Shown in pieces: positions 1 through 11,081 of a DNA stretch of 64,000 nt (position 1 is the first letter of the stretch; each line of letters begins with the position of its first letter). Source of the stretch: Gordionus sp. m RMFG-2023 (Eukaryota > Nematomorpha > Gordioida > Chordodea > Parachordodidae). Location: positions 31,473,561 through 31,537,560 of the forward strand of contig NC_088775.1 of NCBI RefSeq assembly GCF_954871325.1, written 5' to 3'. A model generated the notes under the pieces. It was not told the DNA's origin. It ran no database searches and saw only the letters and a list, made by a program, of their open reading frames with translations. Position numbers and translations under genes: made by a program.

Positions 1-518
1 CTTCATCTAAAGGAATACAAAGCCTGGCTAGCTTGTAAGATTGCTTCAGGAGATAATATATGTTTGACTGGTGGGAGTAGAAGGATTGACCAGCGAGAGA
101 ATATGAGATTTAGGCAACACTAAAATATCATCTTTCAGAGGAAATTTAAATGAGGCTGAAGGTCCACAAGGGTGTAAAAATCGAATTTTTACTTCTTCAT
201 TTATATCATTTTTATCGATTATATATCCTAACCACCATTTATCACATATATATCCATTAATATTTTAAAAATTAATTTTCTCATTTAAAAACGAAACTTG
301 TTTTATATTATATTTTTTGGAATTAGAATATATTTTGGTTTTTAGTCTATTTTGATCAATGGGAATAACCCCGTGAATTTTTTGGGTCCCATGTATAAGC
401 AGTGCATTAAATCTTTTACTAAGGGCTAATTCCTCTTCGATATATTCTTGATTGGATACATATTCAAATTGAATTCCATTAATATTTTCTTTAGCATAAT
501 TATATAATTCTAATGGGG

Positions 519-833
519 TTAGGATTTGATTTTATTTGGCCTTTGAAGACTAGCTCTGGCAACTAATCTTTTGACAGTTCCCCCGATACCGTCACATGCA
601 TTTTTGCCGTGAGCAGTGGCAAAGAAATGCCATTCTGCAGGAATATTAAAATCGTATTTATGAAAGCATATGTTCAGAAAAGATTTGCGATTCTTGTATT
701 GAGACGCGGCTTCATCTGAAAAATATATTATTTTTTCTGGTATAGAATTAAATTTGGATAAAATAACAAAATTTATATATTTTAATTCTCCAGATTTATA
801 ATATGCTACAAATGGATGTATAGTGGCCTGCAC
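519..833 (-). pseudogene. DDE transposase core fragment
   Basis: This 104-codon open piece carries the second and third catalytic blocks of the transposase seen whole at 26487-27905. FSDEAASQYKNRKSF supplies the second acidic residue, and AEWHFFATAHGKNACDGIGG supplies the glutamate followed by the conserved HGKN and DGIGGTVKR run. The neighbouring frames (about 1-518 and 884-1081) hold further pieces: a GASGTHTVCVC-IHQN block upstream, and a C-terminal stretch downstream interrupted by stops. The copy is broken by several frameshifts and stops and is unlikely to be active. Confidence 0.8.
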
Positions 834-883
834 GTTGTTCCAATGAAATCCCTGAACTTCATCTTGTAAAAAAGGAATAATTC

Positions 884-1081
884 TCAGAATATTCTAGAAT
901 TGTTAAAAATTCCCCATCTTTTAAATTTTTCGACATTTGTCATTAATTTCACATTCTGATGAATGGCACAGACACAAACAGTATGTGTGCCACTAGCTCC
1001 AACTAAAATACATTTTTTTGATCTAAGTTCGGCAAATTTAGAGAATCCAATTGATATATTTGGGTATTCTTCCTTAAACAT
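884..1081 (-). pseudogene. DDE transposase N-terminal-half fragment
   Basis: The translated piece contains FSKFAELRSKKCILVGASGT followed by HTVCVCAIHQNVKLM. It matches the start of the long ORF at 26487-27905, which reads GSSGTHSVCVCLIHQNVKLL. The Cys-x-Cys and His residues are kept. A frame break separates it from the catalytic piece at 519-833. The + strand ORF over the same bases is only a shadow. Confidence 0.7.
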
Positions 1082-2389
1082 CTTGAATATTTATTTAAGC
1101 TTATTTAATATAAGTCTTTGGACTGATTCTTTCTCGCCTTTAACAGATACACAATCTTTTATTCCAGGCATGAGTCGGCTTATTTCATCAGAACTATAAT
1201 TTTGTTTATTTTTATTGCTTAAAAAATTTTTCAAAATCTTCGAAATTTTCTTTATCTCTGGTTATTTTAATAATTTAAGATAATGACAATTTCATAACAT
1301 TCTTGATCTTGATGGGTATGACTTAGTCTGGGGGGGGGGTGGAGGGTTGGGGGTAGGCCTGGTAATTAATGTGATTTTCGATTTTTCCCTTAATAATTTT
1401 CCTGCACTCCTTTAATCCTGCTTTTTTGTTCGTGTGCTAGTCGGATTTTTTAATTATTTTTTATATTCATTGAAATATTAAAAAAATTATTATAATTTTT
1501 TATATCCTGCGAATATCTCAATAAGGTTTACAAAGTTACATAATCCAATTTTATGATATATTATACATTAAAATATTTTTAATCAATAAAAAAATGAATT
1601 TTAACATATTAAAACTATTATATATAGCGCTATCTATTTTTTTAAAGTATAAAAATCGCAATATTTTTTAAAATAAATATCCAGCCATGCTAATTGTTGA
1701 AGAAATTATTAAAAAAATAGTAAACGGATAATATTTCTTAAAAAAAATTAAAAATCGGAGATCATATACATTTCGAAATATTAATTTCAAGTTTTCAACT
1801 GAACATAAGATGACCCATATTTTATCAAAAATTAATTTTGATGTTTTAGCCATAATTATCAATTATTAACTTATTAATATTAGATTCAATATTTGATCAT
1901 ATTTAGTTTTAAATTAAAAACTAATTATTTGACATCAGTAAAAAGCAAAAAAAGACGTTTTTTGGACCTTTAACCCTGATTATCTCCGCTAATATAGTTG
2001 CTAATGCGCTAAAATTTTGTTTATAATCTAATGGGAACATATATAACCAGTCTACAACTTTTTATCGAAATTGAAAGGGGTCGGCCGAAAATCTTGATTT
2101 TTTTGCTCATTTGACATGGAATAACCCTATGATGAATGACTTATTAACTTGGTAATGTATAATAGCTTCAGTAAAAAACAATATATTAGGCATATTGTCG
2201 ATTATATTTTACTAGTATATTATTTTATAAATTAAACTGTTTAAAACGGTCTCCCTTTCTGGATAATATTTTTAACTTGCCCGTTCAGATTAATTTTAAA
2301 TAATTCAACCCGTCTGCGGCTTATTATTATATCACCTGTCTACTAATAACATTCGGGATTTGAAGAGTGCAAAAACATATGTTCTAGGT

Positions 2390-3861
2390 GCAGAAAAATT
2401 TTATTCTACATCACAGATGAACGTACCAATTGTTAAAATATCAAAATATTGCAATCCATTTAATCTACAAAAACATACTTATTACTGCAAAAATCTAGGA
2501 AAAATTCTACCCTATATGATCCAATAGATTTAGATATGTTAATATGCTCTTCATGCCAACATAGCAAACCTTCCTTATACTTCAAATGACAATGTAGATA
2601 TTTATTCTCCCCCTCATATAATTAATCAAGCCCTAAAATCATTAGGGGAATCTCCCATTAAAAAAAACGCTTATGTGAAAAGAAATATTCAAAGAAAAGT
2701 AAAAATAGTTTTAACGAATAAAATTATACCATTATCTTCATCAAAAGATGAAAATTTCGATGAAATTCCTGATACCTTATAAATCAATTTCCCACAGCTG
2801 TGGATTACATATAAATATAGAATATCATTATTGCCATCAAATTGGACATTAAAAAAAATTGTAAAAGAATTTAATATTTCATATCATATGGCCTTAAAAT
2901 CAAAAGGTTTTTCAACACCGAATCCTAAACCTTGTAAGAAATAGATACCACCACCTTTGCTATTGTCAAAACTTTTTATAGCAATGATAAATATAGTAGA
3001 TCGATGCCTGGGAAAAGGGATTTTGTTTCTATAATAAAAAAATGGTGAAAAGATTCAAGTCCAAAAAAAATTTATTTTAATTAATTTACAAGAGCTATAT
3101 CTTAAAATTCAAATATTAAAATTGGACTAACTAAATTTTGTCTCGAATATTTTTTTAATTATGGAATGAATATGATTATCTATCTATTTCTATATTATTA
3201 ATAAAAACAAATATTAAAAACATTATACGAAAGATTTATTATTGGAAATGTTACATTATAAAGTGTCTAATGGGCATTTGCCCTCACTGATCCTCAGTTT
3301 AATTACTATATTTATTAGAAATTCGAAATTTTTAGAATGAAAAGTTAAAATATCCTGTTATTAGTAAGTTAGGAACAAAATTTTAACCATAATCCGTAAT
3401 TTCATAAAACGCCATCTATTTCCTTCCTAATTTTGGTAAAAATGTATATTTCGGAAGAGTAGATAGCGTCGCCAAGGTTTTGACATCTATATATTTATAA
3501 AAGGTTCTAAATAAAAAGCAAAAAAAAATTCGAAAACAAACTCGCAAACTGGAAGTCAAAGACTTAAATTAGCTCCAATTTTTTTTTTGATAAACCTTTA
3601 GAGATTTTTTTTTACCTACAATATGATATATTATCTATTTTTTACAATAAATAGTTTTTGAGATATAAGCTTTATAAAAATTTTACAAATTCCAATGTGG
3701 CTCTTTTTTGTACCTATGAGCCCCTATATCTCGAGAATCAGGTATACTAGCGAGCTAAAATAAACGGCTTTCTCATTTTTTACCTATAAATAATTCCAGA
3801 AATTTTTAACAATTTTAAAAGGAACCGGCCGAATCGTGATCGATTTGACGTGGAATGGCTC
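2390..3861 (+). mobile_element. DDE transposon copy 2, plus-oriented, transposase mostly deleted
   Basis: From about 2390 to 3060 the plus strand carries remnants of the N-terminal region of the same family. These include a Cys-containing stretch near 2480-2560 and ESPIKKNAYVKR near 2650, which parallels HSPIKKR in the copy at 25856-29520. The catalytic region is missing. The right end at 3840-3861 reads TTTGACGTGGAATGGCTC, the family end motif. It is read as an internally deleted, degraded copy of a divergent subfamily. The left boundary is approximate. Confidence 0.55.
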
Positions 3862-4020
3862 ATTTGCCAAAATAATCAAACATCATAATCATGCAAAGAA
3901 TGAGGTAAAAATAATCTTATATTTTTAAATGATTAAATTAATATAATATAACCAAGGGCCCACGACTTTTCAGGGATCCAAAAAGTGCCACATTTTACAG
4001 AAATTATTTTATATCAGGAA

Positions 4021-4225
4021 TAGAGGTGGGCGCGGGCCGTGAATTTACGCATGACCCATCGTGTCACGGTGGGTCACGGCATGAGTGTGAATAAATGTTA
4101 GATTCTAAGGCGTGCCGGGTCTTCCCAAAATTTTCCCCAAACGTGAACATAAATTTCTCGTGAATCACGGAAATTTTAATTTTTAAAATTGTTTTTTTAT
4201 AAATATAAATTTGCAATTTTATAAT
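4021..4225 (+). mobile_element. hAT-A terminal fragment
   Basis: The fragment begins TAGAGGTGGGCGCGGGCC, the terminal inverted repeat (TIR) of family A. It continues with the CACGG/GTGAA-rich subterminal sequence and a TTTATAAATATAAATTTGC tract, both also found at the right ends of the hAT-A copies at 20142-22012 and 38424-40592. Only about 200 bases remain and there is no coding content. Confidence 0.75.
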
Positions 4226-4650
4226 TATACTAGCTGATAACCCGTCAAGAATGATGGGGAATCAGTTCTCCTTATGGATAAATAATAAATGTTACTTTCA
4301 TTAGCTGATAGATAAATCAGAATAGTCAAATGAGAGGGATACATTATCCGTATTCATTTTCCCAAGATTTCTATTATCTCTAAGAGAAAAGGCCAGGAAA
4401 ATATGGAATAAAAAAATATGATTTGTGAGTTATGATATTATCAATTTAACAAATTTTCCACATCCAGACGCTATGGTTTTGCCCTCCCACTTCATATTAA
4501 ATCTACATTCATCAGAATAATTTAAATGCTTTAAAACCATATTCTTTTAAAAAAGACCTGCCATCATAGATTCGAATCAATTATGGGGGCAACCGAATTA
4601 TCTCAAAAACAAATTATTAACAAAAATAATTGCCATAGGTCAATACCCAG
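4226..4650. other. Unassigned AT-rich DNA, left flank of hAT-D
   Basis: No gene or clear repeat was recognised. On the minus strand near 4480-4560 there is a short protein-like stretch (KEYGFKAFKLF) that could be a worn transposase, but frames break quickly. Because hAT-D is bounded by a perfect 8-bp TSD, this stretch and the DNA from 9471 onward were contiguous before hAT-D inserted. Confidence 0.4.
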
Positions 4651-4888
4651 TAGGGCTGTGCCGGTCAACATATTTTCACCGATCCGATATTTTCCTATTA
4701 TAGTTCAAAACCGATCCGATATTTATATTGATTTTTCACCACCCCTCTTTGAACCAAATGTAAATAAGAAATCAACATTTTTTATGCAAAAGAATTATGA
4801 ATTTAATTTAATTTTTTTATTTCAACAATAGATAAAACAATATAATAATATACCCATTTTATGTTGGTTTATAAAAATATAATATTTA

Positions 4889-5107
4889 CTATATAAAATT
4901 ATAATATATTAGAATTTTCAAAATAAGTATAAGAGCCTCTAGATTTTTAGGCAACAGGCTTCTACGATGAGGACTATCAATATCCCCTGCCGTACTGGCA
5001 GTCTCAGATGGGACACTTGTTGCTGGAGGCGCCAAAAATTTACATGCAAATTTTGATAAAATTGGATATTTTACAGCATTAACTCTCCAATATTCAAGTG
5101 GATTCAC
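4889..5107 (-). pseudogene. hAT-D transposase C-terminal (dimerisation) fragment
   Basis: The translation starts EYWRVNAVKYPILSKFACK and goes on to LAPPATSVPSETASTAGDI. This is the hATC motif order of a W, then YP-L, then a P-TS/SE block, as in BED-type hAT transposases. It sits close to the left TIR, as expected for the 3' end of a minus-strand transposase. After the SE block the usual FS-x-AG has lost a base, so the reading frame slips. It is not functional. Confidence 0.75.
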
Positions 5108-5222
5108 TGGGGATATAATATCAACATCATGTTGGTTTCATACAAACCTAATCTTTTGTTGATTTTGAAAAATAATCAGATACCACCCAGGTCAATCATA
5201 ACCCAACCAAGCAATATTTAAA

Positions 5223-5705
5223 TTAATATGAAAAATATGTTATTATACTTTCTATATATAAAGATTCTTTTAAATATTCCTTGATTTCTATCAAGTATGG
5301 CATGTCATCATTTACATTACCATCAATTTCATTTATTTTATTTGTTACTAGTTTTTTTTTGATTTTCAATTTATAAGCATCCCTTAAATTAAATTTGCAT
5401 TTTTTAATGTTATGTGGAACATTTTTCTCATTGTCATTACCTAAGTTAACAATAAAATCTAAATTTATTTTAAAAAATATAAAACCTGGTGAATCTTTAT
5501 TAGGAGTTGGAAGTTGAACATTATCATCACCTTTAAAAAAAGACTCACATGCAGTCCTGAGCTTTTCAATATATGAAATGTTTTTTGGCAAAAAGAAATC
5601 CTTATAGAGGATCAAGTAATGTTGCGATAAGATAATTGTCATCATCATAAATATCAAAAACCGAGTTGTTAATTGATTATTAATGGTATCCTTCATGGTC
5701 TGCAC
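5223..5705 (-). pseudogene. hAT-D transposase middle region
   Basis: This is a 160-codon open stretch between the dimerisation part (4889-5107) and the frame remnants at 5800-6600, on the same strand and inside the same element. It contains an acidic, lysine-rich linker typical of the insertion region of hAT transposases, but no catalytic residue can be assigned with confidence. The assignment rests mainly on position and strand. Confidence 0.5.
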
Positions 5706-6634
5706 ACCACTATATGTGTCCCCATTAATCGTTAATTCACTTATCAGAATTTCAACAAAGGGTATAACATTGCTAATTGAACATGATTCCGTACTTATTT
5801 CTTTTGTTACTCTCTAAATTGGTTCCAGAACATCAATTACCTTTTCTGCTAATTCCCACTCATATAATTAGAGATTTTCCAATTTAGGATTATCTATAAT
5901 GAACAGCTGTACCGCCCTTTTTTGTTCTATCAATCTTTCGAGCATATAATTGGTAGAATCTCAACGGGTCGGCAGTCCTGGATTAATTTGTGCCTGGCTA
6001 GACTTAATCATTTGGATTTCTTTTAGACTATTTTGTGCAATAGAAGAATGTTTAAAGTGGCCAACTATTTTTCTAACCCGGGCAAGCATGTCATTAATAG
6101 ATCTCTATGATAAAATTGTTGCCTGTGCAACCAATTGCAAACTATGTGCAAACACGAAACGCTTTGAAATTTCCCGTTTTTCATAGCCAAAGCTATATTG
6201 GGTGCATTATCTCTTATATTTAGGTGTATTTTATTTTTTTAATACCCCAATAATTAATCATTTCATCTAAAATTTGGGCAATATTTATTGCTGTATGCGA
6301 CTCATTAAATATTTTAACATTTAGAACTCTATTAATTTGTTTAAAATTTTGGTTTATATAGTGGCATGTTAATGAGATGTGAGAATCGCCACCTAAATTT
6401 CTAGTTCATATATCTAGGGTAAAGGAAAATTGAAAATCGTCAACCAAAATTTCTTTACGAATCTTTTCGGAGAGTTTTTATATATATCCGGAATAACTCC
6501 TTGACCAAAAATACTTTCTATTGGGAATTTTGTAATTTGGACATAAATGACGTAAAAGCCTTTTAAAGCCGATATCCTCCAAGATAGAAATCGGCTGGTG
6601 GTCACACGCAGAGTTGTTAAACGCTATTTTTAAA

Positions 6635-6718
6635 AGTAGCGCGCTACCGTAATAGCTGTTTGTCAAAAAAAGTAGCGCGCTACCGCTTTCGCTATTTGTC
6701 AAAAAAAGTAGCGCGCTA
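6635..6718. repeat. hAT-E left subterminal repeats AGTAGCGCGCTA
   Basis: Three exact copies of the 12-mer AGTAGCGCGCTA start at 6635, 6671 and 6707, spaced 36 bp apart. TAGCGCGCTA is a perfect 10-bp palindrome. Weaker AGTAGCTTTAGCTACTTT words follow to 6770. In this AT-rich background such CG-rich words are conspicuous and are probably transposase binding sites. Confidence 0.85.
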
Positions 6719-6924
6719 TTAGCTACTTTTTTTCAAAAGTAGCTTTAGCTACTTTTAAGCTACTTTTTATAAAAAAAAAATTAGAAACAAATGAAACAAA
6801 TTTTTTTTATTTTTTTTTTCTTATAATGTAAATGTATAATAAATAATATATAAAAATCAACATTTATAAATATAAAAATATAGTTAGTTTAGATTATAAA
6901 AAAATAAGTAATATAAATAAATAT

Positions 6925-7113
6925 TTATTTTAATTTGTTGCATTTTAATAATAATATCATTTCAATATTATCATCCCCAAGTCTAGAGCGACGATCAGAA
7001 AGTATAAGCTTTGCTTTACTAAATAATCTCTCGACACTAGCACTTGAGGGCAAGGGGGTATTAAATTTTATATATAAATTTTTAATATATGAAAAATTAT
7101 CAAAAATATTCAT
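6925..7113 (-). pseudogene. hAT-E transposase dimerisation domain
   Basis: The 62-codon piece ends in PSSASVERLFSKAKLILSDR followed by RSRLGDDNIEMILLLKCN. This is the canonical hATC dimerisation motif (P-SSA--ERLFS, then the R-L--D-IE-L-FL segment) and gives the family assignment on its own. It is the C-terminal end of a minus-strand transposase whose catalytic core is deleted. Confidence 0.9.
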
Positions 7114-7642
7114 TTCAATATTTTTTGATTGAAAAAAAATATCAATTGGATTTTCTATTAAATCATCTTTAATTTCAAAAAACAGATCTTCTTTTTAAAG
7201 TCCTAGGGTCTAACCAATGGCCTGTGATTCCCAAATAAGCTCTAAAATTATTTAATCAGATCAATTTATAAATATAAATAAGTTTTTACCTTCTGTTATG
7301 TGTCCAACTATCTGCTATGGTACATACATAAGATATATCTGATAACTCTACTATTAGAGCATCTTTCATCACTTTGAAGTTGTCGGCTATTTTATTCATA
7401 AGTGTCTGGCGACATAAACTGTTGTGCCAGGGGATAAAGTTTTAATCATCAGAGTAAATGATGGATTATCAACCAAAGACACTGGCTGAACTGTGTCAAT
7501 AATAAAATCAACAATAACTTTATCAGCCAATTTTTGTGAAATATTGGCATGTTTATTATCCGTTAATTTTGTTTGGATAGTATTTGTCTTTTTGAATGAA
7601 GATTCTCCTCTACCAAAATTTTTTATATGTTTCTCTATTTCC

Positions 7643-7939
7643 TTATAGCAATTGGCGTGAACAGTCTAATAAAATAAATATTATTATAATGTAAAAATAA
7701 CAATTTACCTTTAGGTGTTTCTTCAGGTTATAGCTACTCGATTGATTTGATGATATATTTTTTTTACATTTTAAGCACATGAATTTGAATCCAGATTTTG
7801 TTTTAATATTTATTTTAAAAAATTTTTCAAATTTAGGGAATGGAAAAACGTTATTAGAGCTATTAAGTACATTTTCTTCCATTGAATCTTCCATATCTGA
7901 ATCACTTTCAAGGATTTGGATATCCATGGACGATGCCAT
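7643..7939 (-). CDS. hAT-E N-terminal ORF with BED zinc finger
   Basis: The ORF begins with an acidic stretch (ESDSDMEDSMEENVL) and then shows MCLKCKKNIS followed by SYNLKKHLK. The C-x2-C pair and the basic NLKKHL helix fit a BED-type zinc finger, though the final ligand pair is imperfect. In hAT transposases this domain binds the element ends. The ATG at 7939 is the first in frame. The frame ends shortly after the finger, perhaps by reading into an intron near 7660-7710. Confidence 0.6.
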   Translation of the reverse strand: MASSMDIQILESDSDMEDSMEENVLNSSNNVFPFPKFEKFFKINIKTKSGFKFMCLKCKKNISSNQSSSYNLKKHLKVNCYFYIIIIFILLDCSRQLL

Positions 7940-8089
7940 TTTAGATTATTAACACAGATTGAAAATATAAATTAAAAATTGAAAACATATTTAAATTTCA
8001 AAATTAAATAATAAATTATAATTAATTATGATATTATATTTAAATTTTTATGTTTATACTTACATTCATTATATTTTTAAAAGTAGCGA

Positions 8090-8224
8090 AGTAGCGCGCT
8101 ACTTAGCTACTTTTAAAAAAAGTAGCGCGCTAAAAAATTAAATAATTTTAAAAAAGTAGCGGCTATTAGCTATAGCTACCAAAAAAGATAGCGCGCTAAG
8201 TAGCGCGCTACAAGTAGCGCGCTA
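8090..8224. repeat. hAT-E right subterminal repeats AGTAGCGCGCTA
   Basis: Four exact copies of AGTAGCGCGCTA start at 8090, 8121, 8199 and 8213, just inside the right TIR. They mirror the left cluster. The last copy ends 14 bp from the element end. Confidence 0.85.
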
Positions 8225-8389
8225 CTTTAACAACTTTGGTCACACGCTATCATTTCCCCAATAAATTTAGAAATAATTATGGATTTAGGGTCAGAATATT
8301 TCCAAATATTAGTTTTATTAAAAATGGCTGGTAGTTGGCTGACTTTCAGGGCTCTTTTTTAAAAAAAATTTGATTTGTTTTTTCTAATA

Positions 8390-8600
8390 TTTTTTATTCT
8401 TTTTGTATTAGCTCTTCGAATTCCGTTTGATGGAATCGCTTTAAATGTTTACGAATATTTGTTGTATTAAATGAATTTTTCAGTATTCCTCCCCGCGAAA
8501 TTAGAATTTCTCAGATCGCATTTTGCAAAATTATCTTGTCTTTTGTAAATAAAGTATATCCACAATTCAGATACCATATTTAAAAAAATTCTTTTATTTA
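8390..8600 (-). pseudogene. hAT-D transposase BED zinc finger remnant
   Basis: On the minus strand SELWIYFIYKRQDNFAKCD is followed, after a frame slip, by a segment with NTTNIRKHLKRFHQTEFEEL. The order W-YF, C-x2-C, then H-x4-H with a basic NIRKHLKRFH helix is a BED finger. It lies at the 5' side of hAT-D, as expected for the N-terminus of its transposase. Confidence 0.65.
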
Positions 8601-8855
8601 AAGTATAATTTTTAAAATTTGCGTTATTTTTAAAAAAACTTAAAATAAATAACATTTGCATTCTTAAAAAAAATTATTTAGAAAATATATTAATGTAAAA
8701 TAGAAACTCACTAACACTCAAGGAAATTTATTATTTTTTTAAATATTTTTTTTTATTAAAAAAATAATAAATATGATGTGATAATAATTCAAAGTTTCAT
8801 TACTCAAAAGTTTTAAGAATTGTATTTTTAGTAAAAAGATCGGATCGGGTTTTTT

Positions 8856-9400
8856 CAGGGACCCGAACCGTTATTTATAACGGTTCAGTTTGGTTAGGAG
8901 TATGTAAAAAATTATAATGGTTAAGTTTTCGTTACGCTTCGTAAGAAAAAATTTATAGAGGTTCGGTTCAGCTATTACGGTTAAAAATTTTTTTTTTATT
9001 GAAGCAACACCATCGTCTAATTTATTTTTGTTATAAGCATCTATGAATTTTATATAAAAAAATATATATAAGATTCAAAATAACTCATCTTTAAATATAT
9101 TATTTGAACGCATAAGCAATATATTTTCTAATATTAATGGATTCATATTTGTTCGATGAGAGGATAACACAGATTTTAGCCCCAAAAAGGCCTTTTCTAC
9201 AGAAACTTGTGTTGCGGGAACTGCAATTACTATAAGAGCAAGTGTATATAATTCTGGATATTCAAATTATTTCCATTTCTAAAATATAAAAACTAAACCG
9301 TTTGAACCGGTTTAATCTTTTTTATAAAGGTTCTTTTTACTCCTTCAAAAAATAATTATATCGGTTATGGTTTTGGTTTTTACAAGTATCGGCCCGATCC
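8856..9400 (-). mobile_element. hAT-F copy 1, truncated, inside hAT-D
   Basis: Starts with CAGGGACCCGAACCG and an inverted pair AACCGTTAT/ATAACGGTT, as at the right end of the complete copy at 50194-51503. The interior near 9160-9260 matches that copy's C-terminal coding stretch in reverse. The distal end is missing: similarity stops near 9400, where hAT-D terminal sequence resumes. It is a fragment with no clean TSD. Confidence 0.75.
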
Positions 9401-9470
9401 GAAATTTTAGGAAAAAGCGAAATATCGGAACAGATCCGATATTTAATATCGGCACACCCCTAATACCCAG

Positions 9471-10489
9471 GGTCGGGTCTTAACTTATTAAGTATACGTA
9501 TCAATTAGGATTTAATGTTAAAGGATAAGGCAAAATAGCTTCACATGCCATTTGTATTGTATCCAAAATCCTCATCTTAACATGGCTATTATAAAGTAGA
9601 CCTTAAAAATGTTTTCAATAACAAATTTCATAAATTGTTTTTATCACTAATTTCCTCTTTATTCAAAATTCCTAGAAACATACTGTAACATTAAAACTCC
9701 TTTATTCAGCCCATATGTCATAGATTCTGACGAAAGGATCCAGCAGGGGACACACATCCTCGTTTATTTTACCTTGGTATTCATTGTCTCATCTATTATC
9801 TTAAATCTAAATTTGATCTGGATATAAATTTTTGATATCTTGATGATGGAACAATCTGTGATACTCTTCCTAAAATAATTGGTTTCTAATTTCTTGAAGC
9901 CAATTTGACTCAATCTTAATAAGTCCTAATCCAAAATCTGTTTTCATGATAACAATATACAAAAACCCTAATCTAACAGGATTAAATTTTTTATTGAGTA
10001 CATAAATAATAAAAATTAAAAAAATAAGGAAATTAATATAATTAAAAAAAAGTATATTCAAACATATTTCAAATATTTGTTCATATTGAATGCAATAAGT
10101 ATATATTTATATATTCATCAACATATAAGAATAATAAAAATTTTGGAATTAACTCATCAAAATAAGGTAAATTTCTCATACCTAATATAGGCTTATTTTA
10201 ATTTATCCATCATCAAATTAAGAAGAATACTAATTCCTTGTCATTCTTGTGGGACATTAGCTAGTAATCATATACAAATATCTATTAGATTGTGGGAATG
10301 GATTCTTCCTTAAGGATTTTTTTTATTTACATGGAATCCACAAAGCACTCCTTGTTAAATTGTTATCCACAGAGTTTTGAATAAGTTTGCATCTAATCAT
10401 GATATGGATCCATTCTTCGTGATGATCCTGATTATAATAAAATATATTTTGATACAGGTACATAGGCCATATTTTAATTATTTTTACCC
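9471..10489. other. Unassigned AT-rich DNA
   Basis: Nothing recognisable was found. The minus ORFs at 9870-10061 and 10323-10559 are low-complexity and look accidental. The second one overlaps the SINE tail. Confidence 0.4.
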
Positions 10490-10720
10490 GGGCTAGGCCT
10501 AAAAATAATCCCAAAGGATGGAACCACCAAGTTGGATTAAGAGGGAAAAAAAATACCAAGTTGGATTAAGAAAAAAAAAGATCTTTGCTGGGATTCGAAC
10601 CCAAAGCCATCAGATTTGTAAGCGGCGTTCTTGCCGATTATACCACAGATACTTTTCAAAATTAACGATTTATTAAATATAAATACAGACACTGTGACAT
10701 TGTGACTCTGACACGGCTTT
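10490..10720 (-). repeat. tRNA-derived SINE, copy 1
   Basis: Read on the minus strand, a tRNA-like block at about 10578-10652 has an A-box-like TGGTATAATCGG and a perfect B box, GGTTCGAATCC. Its tail contains repeats of CTTAATCCAACTTGGTATTT. Upstream of the tRNA block is a shared segment with GTCACAATGTCACAG. The second copy at 11082-11340 has the same order, so this is a repeat family and not a tRNA gene. The acceptor stem pairs poorly and the isotype cannot be read. Confidence 0.75.
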
Positions 10721-10849
10721 TATATATATTATAGATATGAGATTATAGATAGATAGAATATAGATAGATATTATTTTATTTCATAATTTATAAGTTTATG
10801 TAAAAAACATTAGAATAATACATAAAGATAATAATTTTTAAACATTGAA

Positions 10850-11045
10850 GTTAAACAAAATTTTTAAATAAATGAGCTGGCAGATGCACCAAAACTTGCC
10901 CATTGCAGACCTCTAGCGAGGATGACATCGAAAACAGCAGATCATAATGGATTTTACCTCTGCCAAAGAATCCATTTCTAAATGATATGCGTCTGCCGCT
11001 TTTATTTCCCCATGCATTTACCACAACAGGTCTGCAAATGACAAC
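10850..11045 (-). other. Open, GC-richer island between two SINEs
   Basis: On the minus strand one frame stays open for about 60 codons without a start ATG. It includes VVVNAWGNKSGRRISFRNGF and then VCNGQVLVHLPAHLF. Base composition is clearly richer in G+C than the flanks, unlike the accidental ORFs around it. It could be an exon or a piece of an unrecognised element. No family was recognised. Confidence 0.3.
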
Positions 11046-11081
11046 ATTTTTAAGCCCAATGGGTATTTAGTTAAGGCCCAT

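Larger units (their letters stand above)
1..2127 (-). mobile_element. Decayed DDE transposon copy 1 (left end outside window)
   Basis: This is a worn, minus-oriented copy of the same family as the nearly whole element at 25856-29520. The last 270 bases (about 1857-2127) align well with 29250-29518. The right end reads GACATGGAATAACCC, the complement of the family's end motif. Transposase pieces lie at about 1-1100. The segment from 1200 to 1850 is AT-rich and noncoding, with a short G run near 1330. The family resembles Sola-type DDE elements, but that placement is not certain. Confidence 0.75.
6609..8238 (-). mobile_element. hAT-E, internally deleted hAT nested in hAT-D
   Basis: The ends are CAGAGTTGTTAAA and the complement of CAAAGTTGTTAAA, with a perfect 8-bp duplication GTCACACG at 6601-6608 and 8239-8246. 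The element keeps a BED zinc finger at its 5' part (7643-7939) and the hAT dimerisation motif (6925-7113), but most of the RNase-H-like catalytic core between them is gone. At 1630 bp it is about half the length of an autonomous hAT. Its insertion is younger than hAT-D. Confidence 0.92.
4651..9462 (-). mobile_element. hAT-D transposon with nested hAT-E and hAT-F piece
   Basis: Ends TAGGGCTGTGCCGGT (left) and the complement of TAGGGGTGTGCCGAT (right) are flanked by a perfect 8-bp duplication, ATACCCAG, at 4643-4650 and 9463-9470. Subterminal CGATCCGATATT words repeat at both ends. The transposase is on the minus strand and broken: BED finger near 8400-8600, middle part around 5223-6600, hAT dimerisation region at 4889-5107. 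Without the nested hAT-E and its duplicated target, it is about 3.2 kb, a normal autonomous hAT size. Confidence 0.9.

Noticed and set aside
4440-4560. Possible Tc1/mariner transposase piece on the minus strand
   Set aside because: A single SDE-like word with no further motif or terminal repeats is too little to support the call.
10578-10652. Possible tRNA gene on the minus strand
   Set aside because: The B box is perfect, but the acceptor stem pairs poorly and the block recurs in a worn form at 11172-11245 with the same flanks, so it is a SINE part.
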